Of a stretch of DNA of 64,000 bases, positions 53,854 through 64,000 are shown in pieces (position 1 is the first letter of the stretch; each line of letters starts with the position of its first letter). The DNA is taken from assembly GCA_015039315.1 (NCBI GenBank), contig WIDE01000029.1, positions 206,778 through 270,777 of the forward strand, given 5' to 3'. The translations under genes were made by a program, and so were the position numbers. Source of the stretch: Clavulina sp. PMI_390 (Eukaryota; Basidiomycota; Agaricomycetes; Cantharellales; Hydnaceae). A model generated the notes under the pieces. The model worked only from the letters and a program-made list of their open reading frames with translations, had not been told where the DNA came from and searched no databases.

Positions 53854-54578
53854 TAATCCCTCTCTTCTCCCCTACCGAAAAAAATAACTCGATCTACCTA
53901 CATCTCTACCTTCCCTCGCTAACCTCATATCACGCTCACCCCTCCTTAGGATCTCTCGTACTTCCCTTCTGCATACCCCAACCAAACCATCTGCTCTCAG
54001 ACTCCCTCTTCCCTTTGCTCACAACCCGTGGATCGCCAAAAATTAGCCTACCTCTTGGCTCCCACTGAATACCCCCTCTAAAATGTTATCATATTTGCGT
54101 GCCTGCTGGATCACCCTGTTTTACCATTGTCACACAACTTCTTGCGAACAGTAACTTACACCAACTCTCATAACCTCCACCACTCGTTCAATCATTGCTT
54201 GATTCATTTATTAGCCCATCCTTGTCATTACTACCAATATCATCTATCACCAGCATCTTCTTGCTTTCTCTTCCTTCTAGTTATGGAACAATTCGATATC
54301 ACCCTCTCATCTCGATTTCCCTCAATTGTTTTCTTTCGTTCTTTTTCCATATTGGAATTTTCTTTCTCACTTCAACGCTTACCTTATCATTGCTATCATC
54401 ATCTTGTCGATCCAATCGCTATATTCCCCCAAATATACAGTACATTTACAATGCATTCTACGAATACCCTCTGCCTTTCTCGTCCCCAAATCACGAACTG
54501 TGACATCTCGTGACCGCAAACCGCCGCGTGACGCTGACGCGAACTTCCCCTCCCGTCCTACGAGCTCGTGTTGTGGCC
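53854..54578. other. Pyrimidine-rich intergenic region between the bHLH gene and ELG1
   Basis: 725 bases, T/C-rich on the plus strand, probably the 3' untranslated region of the bHLH gene plus the ELG1 promoter. No gene or RNA recognised. Confidence 0.4.
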
Positions 54579-57500
54579 ATGGCGAAAGGAGGTAAGGGGA
54601 AAGGAAAGGTGTGTGAACTTTGCCTTATAACCCCACTTCTCAGCTTCTGACGCGCTGGAATAAAGGCCACAGGTTCCCAGCCAACTCTCGCGTCCTTCTA
54701 CAGCAGCAGCAGCGCGACTGCTGCTTCCAGTTCCAAGAGTGGAGCATCGACTCCCACAAATGACGCCCAAACTACGACCACGGAGGGAAGCCATATGTCT
54801 GACATCGATGATGTCGAGGACGTCGACGAACCACCTCACAGTGAGCCCCATCTTCGATGACCACCTTGCGATTCGCGTCAGTAACTATTGATATGCGACA
54901 TGTAGCCTCTTCTCAACCCAGTTCAGCCACTACGATAAAACCCGACCTCTCTGCCCCCTCTAATAAGACACGACGCATCTCTGAAATACCTCCCCCTTCA
55001 CTCACCAGCAAGCTGCGAGCCCATATAGCCAAGGAGGAGCGAGCGGCCACCGCGATCGTGGGGCCCTTGGACCACCTGATGGGTTCTAATAAAGCTACTG
55101 CGTTACCTGCATTTATGGAGAGTTCTGCGGCCGCGCCAAAACCCACTACGAGGAAGAAACCAAAGAGTCCACCGAATGCCACTCCGTCGATCATCGTTCT
55201 TGCCTCGTCGTCCCCTCCCCCAGATCCATCGTCGGAAACAGTCATTGACATCCGAGACGATTCACCAGAGGCCTCGCGTACACTAGAAACCATTGCCTCT
55301 CCCTCTTTGCGTCCCGCCCCGTTAGCGATGTCCCGCTCCAACTCAGCATCCAAATCTCTTCACACAAAGGAGGTTGACGCTGGCAAGGATCGAGAGTCTG
55401 CGATCGATCTCACAAATCAACTAGAGACGCCCCAGAAGAAACCAAAGCCCCCTTCTCGCCCTGCGTTCCTTGTCTTTGATGATCCTGCCTGGCCTGCTGC
55501 CCTCGCTGACCATACGAACGTCTCAATCCACTCATATCCATCTCCCATTCCCCACACCATTCTCCCCAAACGCTCACCGCTCCAGCGAGTTCCTTCAACT
55601 ACCCCAGGCAGCTGGTGGGAAGCGATGCACGAACACGACGAGGAGCTTCCTGTCTCGCCTCATCTTCCATCGAGCGTTGATATTGGCACCATCCACATCT
55701 CTTCATCGGACCCCGCATTCCTCAGTATCCCTGGCAAACATCATGTGGGGACACATGACCTATGGAGCACCAAATACCGTCCTGTCAAAGCACAGCAGGT
55801 GCTGGGGAACCAATTGAATGCACAGTTCATCAAAGACTGGCTGCGAGCTCTGGAGCTCCTCCAAGATACTCCCGTTTCCGCCATTCCGACTGCATCTCAG
55901 TCCAAATCCTCTTCGAAGACGTCAAGTGCTATCAAACGCCCTCGGGTTGTTCGTGCTGTCGAGAAACGAGTACCTGTGTCTAAGAAGCGCAAGGTGACTC
56001 ATGGGTATGACGACGACTGGGTCGTAGATGATGATGACGAAGAAATCGATGAGGATGTGCTATCAGAAGAAGATGAAGTGGCCCCTTCAAATCTTGCAGA
56101 AGCAACATCGCGAAATGGGTCTCCGTCGAAGCGCTTCTCTGTCCCTCCACCAGCTGTACTCTCTCCTCCTACTGAGGCTCTGGACCCGCCAAAGTATGAC
56201 TTTAGCGGAAGGTTAACGAACGCTTTACTCGTCACAGGGCCCTCTGGATGCGGTAAGACTGCTGCTGTCCATGCCTGTGCTGAAGAGCTTGGGTGGGGGA
56301 TCATCGAAGTGAATGCTGGGATGGGGAAACGGGGAGGCGCTCAGATAACCAATCTCTTGGACGGAGTGGGGAAGAACCACACACTGGGAGGCCCCCGTTC
56401 TACCAGCAGCTCCAAGACCTCACAAGGGAATAAAGGCGGGTTATTGGACAGCCTTTTCGCCAAAGCTAAAACTGCGTCCTCCCAAGTCATTAATCTTGAT
56501 GTGGAAGGGGCGGGTGGCCCTTCCAAAGGCTCAGTGCCGCCCCCATCTGCGAAAAAGGTCAACCAGTCCATCATCCTTTTGGAAGAAGTAGACCTGCTTT
56601 TCCCTGGGGAGACCAATTTCTGGCCTGCTGTGATTGACATCATCAAGGATTCCCGCCGACCTGTGATAATGACATGCAACGGTTGGTCGATCACTAAAAA
56701 CCACTTGAGGCCTTGACGGCTAACTTTGACTTCTTTCCTAGATCCCAGCAGCGTCCCGATTGACGACTTACCTCTGCAAGACATCCTCACATTCCAACCT
56801 CCCTCGAATTTTGACGCAATTTCGTATCTCTCACAGATATGCCGCGCTGAAGGCTGGGAGGTACCTTTCTCCACAGTAGAATCCATCTACTCTCAGTCAT
56901 TGTTTACCCCCACCCGAGTAGACAATTTTGACCTCTCGCACCCTGTTCCTTCCCAACCACCTCCTACATCTGATTTTCGGCATGCATTGTTGCAACTGCA
57001 GGCTCTTTATGGCATGAGGGCTTCGACTCAGGTCCCCCGCCATAGCCACGATGACGAGGTTGCAACCTTGGCTAATTGGCAACCCCCCCACAATCGAAGA
57101 GACAACCCTTCATCGTCTACTCTTCCATCCGACCTTTGTGAACTACGGTCACTGTCCAGCTTTATGGATGACGTCTCGCTCTCTGACTGTCTTGAGCAGC
57201 CAATAGCTGACTTACTTGAAGCGTTGCTCAATGATCATTACGAAACGATCGAGGACACCGAGCTCAATCCCAACTCCAAACCCCGACCTGATGATGTGCT
57301 GGGAGTGCATTTGCTCCCCAAACCGATCCCCCACGAGAACTCCCCCCTTGTCCCAGCGTATAGCCGAGAACCAGAGATCGTGCTAAGCATCCTGCAGCGC
57401 ACACGACTCGCCCATCTTGGAGCTCAAAGCAGCGGGACCAACACCCTCCCCGTTCCTTTATCGCAATCACATCCTTTCTCACCAACCGCACTCCCCGCCT

Positions 57501-58063
57501 CCGCTGCAAGATACCAGGCTCAAGCCCTCGTCTACCTTGAGAACCACCTCAGCCTATCCTCCCCACTCTTCCCCCGTTCGCCCATCTTCCTCGACTACAT
57601 TCCCTGGTTGACGCTTATGGTCCGCGCGGACGACGAGCAAGAGCAAGCGGATTCGATCGCGATTCACAACTTGCAACTCGCTGCTGCATATGCAAATCCC
57701 AGTGGAGGGAGGATGAGGACGACAAGGAACAGTATGAGAGGGACCTTCCCCAGTGCAGGATCTAGCATCGTGCCTGAACCTCTGCCTGTTTCGGGAGATA
57801 TCACCCCGGCAGAAATAGAGGCCCCTCAGGCCTCCAGCGTTCATTCAGGCGCTATGGATGCCAGCCTTCCTCGCGCGAGTGTCAACCCTGTTAGTGTTCA
57901 ACATAGATTGGGTATGATAGCAATGCGACGATGGATGGGTGGGAATGGTAAATTTCCTCGATATTTGGACATGCCGAGGGAGCATCTAGATCTGGTACGG
58001 AACACTGCTCTGGTATGGAGGGACCCTCCGCCCAAATTGCATACCGCTGTAGTCGCTACATGA
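54579..58063 (+). CDS. ELG1: Elg1/ATAD5 RFC-like PCNA unloader
   Basis: Large subunit of the alternative clamp loader that removes (SUMO-)PCNA from DNA after replication. Four exons: 54579-54608, 54666-54840, 54906-56681 and 56742-58063, giving 1100 aa in continuous frame. Exon 1 encodes only MAKGGKGKGK. Exon 2 opens with QPTLASFY, a PCNA-interacting (PIP) box at residues 14-21. Three SUMO-interaction-like cores follow: SIIVLASS, ETVIDIRDD and SAIDLTNQ. The AAA+ part begins with LWSTKYRPVKAQQVLGNQ, then the Walker A GPSGCGKTAA, NAGMGKRGGAQ and Walker B SIILLEEVDLLF, with RPVIMTCND as the sensor 1 region. KKRK and acidic clusters lie between. The C-terminal 450 residues are helical and less conserved. 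The order fits Elg1 better than Rad24 or Ctf18. Confidence 0.88.
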
Positions 58064-58425
58064 CGCTTCCATGATATAATTCGATGGTCGCTCACCCAGC
58101 CGTTTTCGAGAGCAATTATGCAAGAGATAATAGCAGTAAGAACAACGCCAGTAACGAGTTCCCTCACTTTACAAGACGAGATATCAAATGTGGGTGGTGC
58201 GGCCTAGGCTACTGGCGACCCTAAATGAGCTGACCCTGAGGCAGGGATTACCAATTGAGTATATACAGAGACATATTATATCTAGCCATGTTCTATCAGG
58301 AAAGCGGTATATCGAACGCTGAGGATGCAACGTCAGTTGACGGATATGATGGGATGCTTGATGGACTCCCGGGGCAAACACTCTCAATCTGCATTCCATT
58401 CTTGTCTGGGGCCACATCTCCTAGA
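58064..58425. other. Short intergenic between ELG1 and MED20
   Basis: 362 bases between two same-direction genes. Nothing specific is recognised. Confidence 0.4.
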
Positions 58426-59452
58426 ATGGGAATCATTAAGTGAGAGAACTAGGCCAATAACACAGTCGAGGTTCTGAGCAGTCTTTGCTTCCTAGCACAG
58501 GCTTGCACGATGGAAGAATTGTCCACCTGAAGCTGTTGAAACGCTGACTGACGCCGTTCTCCGCGGATACTCTGTGAATACAAACCATTGCCCCATGATT
58601 GATATGTTAAAAGCGCCTCACACTCGGAATAATATTAGGGAAAGCCTCTTGGGTATTGGCATATTCACCTTCACTCGTACCGTTCTGGTACCTTCCCGTC
58701 CCGCTCAATCTTTGCCGCTTCGACGAACGATCACACATACGCGATCATCGAGGATGCAAGTCCTATCCCTAGTGAGGGCGACTCTTCAGCACCCAGTCAT
58801 CCTCGAATGTCCTATGTCACACTCGCTTCATCCGATTCACTCGCGCCGATGTTGGCGATGATTGCAGGTAACTGGACGTCATCGCGGACCAATGCAGCGA
58901 TCCAAAACACTCGGGCGGGCCTCTCTGCAACTGCTCAAAACCAGCTTCTTCTTGAAGGGGGAGTTTATTCAGTGGGCACGGACTGGATCGTACGTATTGG
59001 GATGGTGAGGCATGGGCAGACACCAAGAGGCGTTCTTATCGAGGCAAGCAAAGATTTTCCTCAGCAGCGACCCCCCACGAACACTGTCTCCCGTAACTAA
59101 TGCGATACAATAGGTAGAATATCTTCCTCTAAAGGACACGCCGGGCTCAGCTTCAAATGCACCCATCGTGTCTGAGTTCCTCTCCATGTTCGCAAGGAAG
59201 GTTGGTCCAGGTGGAGAAAGCGACATTCTTGCCGTCGATCTCAACGACCAGACGTGGGATACAGTATCGAAAGTCCCCGAAGAAGAGTCCATCCCCACCG
59301 AAAATACAAAATCAGGACAGTCGGAGGTGGTGGATGATGACGATATTTTTTGCTCGCCTGAGGAGCCAACTCCTCGCTCGGAATGGACGAGTCGGGAGAG
59401 GCGATCGGCCTTTGTCATCCTGCGGTGCTTGCAAGGAGAAGGCTTGTTGTAA
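58426..59452 (+). CDS. MED20: Mediator complex subunit 20
   Basis: Head-module subunit of Mediator, which links activators to RNA polymerase II. I assemble four exons: 58426-58439 (14 nt), 58501-58573, 58639-59043 and 59114-59452, giving 276 aa. The start MGIIKLARWKNCPPEAVETL resembles the family's MGVTGL-type start followed by a basic Trp motif. Exon 3 holds GYWHIHLHSYRSGTF, NDHTYAIIEDASP and DWIVRIGMVRHGQTPRGVLI. Exon 4 opens with VEYLPLKDTPG and ends ILRCLQGEGLL. The RIGxV, GVLIEVEYLPL core is the best family marker. The last intron (59044-59113) must use a GC donor (GAG|GCAAGC) to keep GVLIE-VEYLPL. Moderate certainty on the name, higher on the gene structure. The stop is 53 bp from that of the convergent kinase gene. 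Confidence 0.75.
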
Positions 59453-59505
59453 ATAAGAATGGAGAGGGGAGGAATATATGACGAGCTACAGCTGAGAGTG
59501 TGGTA

Positions 59506-61563
59506 TCAAACATCCACGCCTTCGAGATTTGTACCCTAATGAAACCCCATAAGCTATAAGTTTCTTGTGTGTGAATATGAAAAGGCTTACCAGCTTCGGC
59601 AGGCGTAAATACACGTCGGTTCCTGCGGGCACAGAAACAGCATCTCAGTACTCGAGCCTTGGATGAGTGTGACATGAGAACTTACCCCACCCGTCCAAGG
59701 ACATGAGATCCAAAGAACCACCTAAAGGCAACACGACCAACTCAGTGAAGAACTTCCAATATTTGACAGTTGCTTCAGCTCACCAAAGTATGTGGTATAT
59801 ATATTGCTCATGGGAAGACCCAGACCGATTCGTGCAGGCTGTCGTGGATTCCCATTCCCTACAGTAGAGGAGGCTGGATTGGGAAACCCGCTTTCGGCAG
59901 CATCAGCTGGGTTGTCGTTTGGAAGGAATCGAGCGAGTTGCTCTGCTACTGTTCCAAACCCGAAAAGGGCCGTCCCCTGCGTTGAACCAGCAGTGCGTAG
60001 AGCACCTATTCGATCTTGCTCCAATCGGGTAGAGTTGCGGAAGTGGGAAAACGAGAAGAGATCGCGCGCATCCCGCACTGGGAGGCCGCCACCTACGAGA
60101 ATTTGTGGTTAGGGGGCTACAAGAGGAAGAACCGAGAGAGGAGCTGACCGTTATCTGAGATGCGGAGATGGACATCATTGGGAGAAGCTACAATCGTGGC
60201 GCGAATTGTCCCGATTGGTTTCCCATTTGTGGCAGCAAATTGTTGCGTGAAGCGAACCGCCTGTGGCATCACAATTGTGAGTACGATGACACCAGCAAAA
60301 GAAGGTTCTTTTACTGACATTATTCAGCAGTTCGAGAATAATGTAGTCAAGATGCTCCTATTGTGGGTAGGATGACTTAGTGGAGAGGCAGGATAGCAGT
60401 GGCGTTTCCATGTACCTTGATATAGGAGAACCGGGTGTCTGCATGCCCATCAACCTGGATATTAGGAAAGTCGAGCGGAGGGCCTTCGGATTGATCATTG
60501 TCACTCGCGTACGCCTCTTTTAGGATGTTGATACATCGCTCGATGCTGGCTTTGACATTTAGATCAGTGACGATGATACCAACATGATTTTTGCGACCTG
60601 CTGGGTTTTTTGATTGGTGGGAAGCGGAAAGGGCAATGTGATGCTCGACTAGAACCCTCCGAGATATCCGAGAGATTAGCATTCGCCTGACAAACGCGTC
60701 GAGGTCATCAGCATTGAGGTGTTTTGAGGAAAGGGAGAGCCCTAGGGCGAGCATCGGAATAACACGAGAGCTAAAACGGGCCATATTAGTATAATAAAGT
60801 GCTTGGCAATGTCCTGACTCACTGTAGGGATAGAAGATCGCGGAGGAAGTCACAAAAACGTGCATTATCTTCAAGATTATTGATAGGAGGGAATCTTCGG
60901 AATCTAGATATCGATGAGAATAGTTCCATTGCCTGGTTCCGAAGTATACGCACTTCTCAAACGCATCCCAGTACAGCTAAAGATAGGCGTGTTAAGAGCA
61001 TGTAGTGGCGAAGGGGTATGGGAGACCAAACATACTTCGTACACTTGTGCTACATTCTCCTGAGTTACGACAACATATCTGTGTTATCATTTAAAATCAT
61101 TTATGATATGATTCAATGAAGGTTGATGACGAACGGTAGTGCCTGCATGTCGCGGATTCGATGTGCCACTCGAACCGGCAGCTCCATTCTCACGTAGTTT
61201 GCGCTCTAACAGCGAATAAATACTTGTTAAAATGGGCCCAGTATAACAATGGATTGTAGTACTCACCATTATCAGCCGTTCATCGTTCATAGCTCGTCCA
61301 TGGAACACCTCGAGTCATAGTGGAGTCAACATCAAGCGTCGAACATTCAAGCAAACCAAGAAATATCACACCAATTGCCGCAATGAAAGTCGTTTCGATT
61401 CTCGATTAGCAAAAACCTCTAGTTGTCTATTCCTATAGAACTGTGTGCCTGCAGGGGGCTGCGAGGAGGCGTGACGAGGCCTGCCCACGGCAGATCGCCG
61501 CACTTGAACAAGAGCATCCTTCAGCGGACGACGCATTGTGCTGGGTTGGATCATGATCGCCAT
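59506..61563 (-). CDS. Mitochondrial pyruvate/branched-chain 2-oxoacid dehydrogenase kinase
   Basis: PDK/BCKDK-family protein kinase of the GHKL fold, which phosphorylates the E1 subunit of a mitochondrial dehydrogenase complex and switches it off. The N-terminus (MAIMIQPSTMRRPLKDALVQ at 61563; a start at 61536 is also possible) is Arg-rich and fits a mitochondrial presequence. Landmarks: RFCDFLRDLLS, DDLDAFVRRMLISRISRRVL, VEHHIAL, HLDYIILELLNNAVRFTQ (N box), the G1 box ISDNGGGLPVRDA, LFGFGTVAEQLA, and the G2 box RIGLGLPMSNIYTTYFGGSL followed by DGWGTDVYLRLPKLG. In the N box the residue before the metal-binding Asn is Asn and not the usual Lys. Which dehydrogenase complex it serves cannot be decided here. 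Confidence 0.87.
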
Positions 61564-61850
61564 GTAGTGCGTGTTTGCATAGCAAAATGGGAGGTTGAGG
61601 AGGGGAGGTCGGACGTATCGGGGGAGAATCACCTTCGCTAATGTCACGCCTGAAATGTTACTGGACCGGCTCCGACTCCGAGTCCGCTAAAGGGGCGCAT
61701 GCGCAAAAATTGGGAATGTGGAGATCACATTTGATCATCAGGTCATGACATTTGAGATACAATAATAATCCGCAAAAAGGGGTCGTAAGGTATATCGATG
61801 GATCGACACAGATCAGCAAAAAAGCACAGAAGACAAAATGAGCAGAGTAA

Positions 61851-64000
61851 CTAATACTCGGCTTCCTCTCCTTCCTCCACAGAGTCGGTACCGACCTGGC
61901 GAGAAACACACATGTCAGGAAAGTTGAGAACTAAACATTATGGATACCACTTGCCTCTTCGTAATCCTTTTCCAGAGCAGCAAGATCCTCGCGAGCTTCA
62001 GAGAACTCTCCTTCCTCCATACCTTCACCAACGTACCAGTGGACGAACGCGCGCTTGGAATAGAGCAAGTCGAACTTGTGATCCAAAGCGCTCCAAGCAG
62101 CAGAGATAGCGGTCGTACTAGCAGACAGGTGCATAAGCAAAGGCAAGAAACCAGAAGGGGAAGCGCTACGTACTTGGACAGCATGCAAAGGCTTCGGGTC
62201 ACTTTTGCGAGATCGCCGCCAGGAACTTGAGCAGCAGGCTCGTTGCAGATACCCAGCTTGAAGCTAAGAAGGAAACAACTAAGCTGCAGCAGCGAGGAAA
62301 TCCTTTGATAGTAGAGCGGACTGACCCTGTCGGGCACCAGTCAACAAACTGGATGGTTCTCTTCGTGCGGATGTTTGCTACGGCTGCCTGCACCTCTCGA
62401 GTGGCAACGTTACCGCGGTAGAGCAAGCAGCAGGCCACTATTCACACATGCGGCTATGATGAGCAATCTCGCCGCTTGGTACGTAGGAAGGAAGGGACGC
62501 ACTGTATTTCCCATCGCGAGGGTCGCATTTAACCTGTAGTAGAGTGTGTAGGGTGAGGTTCTCTTGACTCTGGCGTCTATTTTCAAGTAAAACACACCAT
62601 CTGGTTGCCTGGCTCGAAGCAAGAGGTGGTCATTTCTGCCACAGAGTTCTGTTCGTGCGTGGCCTTGGCTGCAGAGATGATAGGCGCATATGTGGCGAGT
62701 GGGAAATGGATGCGAGGGAATCTGTAAAGCACATTCATACAGAGTGAGTGCGAACCTAAAACGGGAAAAACTAAAACCCACGGGACCAAGTTCGTCTGGA
62801 ACTCATTAAGGTCTACATTCAAGCTCCCGTCGAATCGCAGCGATGCGGTGATGCTTGAGACAACCTGAGCAATGATCCTGTTCAAGTTGGTGTAGCCAGG
62901 AGAGGTGACGCCCAGGTTCTTCTTGCAGATTTCGTAAATTGCCTCATTATCAACCTAAAAATGGGTTAGACACGGGTGCTGAGAGAGGGATTTTCGCGCT
63001 CTCCAAGCCAGTAACGTACCAAGAATGAGCAGTCGGAGTGCTCAAGGGTCGTATGGGTGGTCAAAATGCTGTTATATGGCTCCACAACAGAAGTGGAGGT
63101 CTTGGGGGCTGGGTAGATACAGAATTCAAGCTTGGATTTCTTGCCGTAATCGGCAGAGAGGCGCTCGAGCAGGAGGGCACCCTACGTTAACCAACGTCGT
63201 GATTAGTATCTGTCTCATGCGTGAAGAAGGCATGGGGGGTACGTACGAAGCCAGAGCCTGTGCCACCTCCAAAGGAGTGAAAAGTGAAGAAGCCCTGCAG
63301 TCCGGAGCAGTTCTCAGAAAGCCGGCGGATTTTATCCATAACGGGGTCGATAAGCTCCTTGCCGACAGTGTAATGGCCACGAGCATCTATTTGTAGTGAG
63401 ATGAGTCAGACGAGCATTCTCATTGCTAGGCTGGGGGTTAGATCACAGTGCTGCTAAACGTACAGTTGTTCGCAGCATCCTCCTTGCCATTCACAAGGGT
63501 CTCTGGGTGGAAGAGGTGCTTGTATGGACCGGAACGGACCTCATCGATAACATTAGGCTCGAGGTCGACATAGAGGGCGCGGGGGACGTGTTTGCCGCTG
63601 GAGGTCTCGGAGAAGAAGGTGCTGAAGCCGTCATCAGTCGCGCTGGGCGAGTCCTCTGCGAGCTTCCCATCAGGCTAGGTACGCGACAACGACATGAAGT
63701 TCCCGTCCATAAGATCAACAATAATTCATGCGATCCCGTGCATGCGAAATCCGGGGAAGAAGATTCATGCCGAGGAATGGAAGATGAAAAGAGGTGACGA
63801 TAGACCTGTCAGTTATGAACAGATCGACAAACTACCACGAGGAAAACTTACAGTGAGACCATGCTCAATCGTGTAGAGTTCCCCTAAGAATGACAAAAAA
63901 TACACAGTCCCATGTCAAATCACTCTCCCCAGTTGGCGTGTGTTGGGGGAACACATGGATCGACCCTGACAACGACATCGTCCCACTACTTACAACACGC
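61851..64000 (-). CDS. TUB1: Alpha-tubulin (5'-partial)
   Basis: The gene runs off the right edge, missing only about the first 20 codons. The stop is at 61851-61853 after EEGEEAEY, so the C-terminal Tyr is present. Exon pieces encode [13 protein letters not shown] (the intron 63993-63884 splits the Trp codon), [40 protein letters not shown], the GTP-binding [103 protein letters not shown] and [20 protein letters not shown]. The pattern identifies alpha and not beta or gamma. At least seven introns. Forms the alpha/beta heterodimer of microtubules. Confidence 0.96.

Noticed and set aside
54127..54595. Overlapping plus-strand ORFs before ELG1
   Set aside because: Low-complexity T/C-rich translations with no domain; most likely untranslated sequence.

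Overview
This 64 kb window is nuclear chromosomal DNA from a filamentous basidiomycete, most likely an Agaricomycete. The evidence is about 25 densely packed genes, each cut by many short introns (mostly 50-125 nt), together with a fungal set of orthologues: a DASH-complex subunit, a fused gephyrin-type molybdenum cofactor enzyme, SSD1/DIS3L2, URA3, URA4 and PNC1. No transposon, integrase, CRISPR array, virus or secondary-metabolite cluster was seen. Placing it closer than Agaricomycotina would be a guess.

Layout, left to right: the 3' part of a disordered protein gene (1-1446); DASH SPC19 (2470-3318); gephyrin-like MogA-MoeA fusion (3636-6822); a very small five-exon COX7a-like gene on the minus strand (7035-7509); YEATS protein YAF9 (7658-8762); the large ATR/MEC1 checkpoint kinase on the minus strand (8909-17723); dihydroorotase URA4 (17888-19167); NCS-1/frequenin (19410-20323); tRNA-His (20693); SSD1/DIS3L2 on the minus strand (21222-26140); NAD-isocitrate dehydrogenase IDH2, minus (26943-28889); nicotinamidase PNC1 (29116-30101); ESCRT-III VPS24, minus (30476-31464); phosducin-like PLP1/TXNDC9, minus (31820-32811); CPD photolyase (32971-35428); URA3, minus (35523-36482); PUS7 (36627-39826); LtrA-type membrane protein, minus (39930-42062); JMJD7-like hydroxylase, minus (42285-44104); a Pro/Ser/Gln-rich protein of unknown role (44343-47019); intron-containing tRNA-Leu(CAG) (48132); a gene-poor stretch of about 2.7 kb; a bHLH transcription factor (50893-53853); ELG1/ATAD5 (54579-58063); Mediator MED20 (58426-59452); a PDK/BCKDK-type mitochondrial kinase, minus (59506-61563); and alpha-tubulin running off the right edge (61851-64000, minus).

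The content is mainly housekeeping: genome maintenance (ATR, ELG1, photolyase), pyrimidine synthesis (URA4 and URA3), mitochondrial energy metabolism (COX7a, IDH2, PDK), NAD salvage (PNC1), RNA modification and control (PUS7, SSD1), chromatin and transcription (YAF9, MED20, bHLH), and the cytoskeleton and spindle (SPC19, tubulin). Several genes are arranged head-to-head with 144-238 bp between start codons, which suggests shared promoters.

No new multi-gene system was found. The most unusual signals are in splicing. Four introns can only be read as GC-AG (SPC19, URA3, JMJD7, MED20), with likely further cases in the photolyase and gephyrin genes. PNC1 needs a 4-nt microexon that supplies the Asp of its metal-binding D-x-H motif. 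Gephyrin has a junction that needs either a 2-nt microexon or another GC-AG intron. Other points are an ATG-free leader of about 650 nt before the bHLH gene, an SSD1 that keeps its nuclease Asp residues alongside NDR-kinase docking and target motifs, and tRNA-like relics carrying perfect B boxes.
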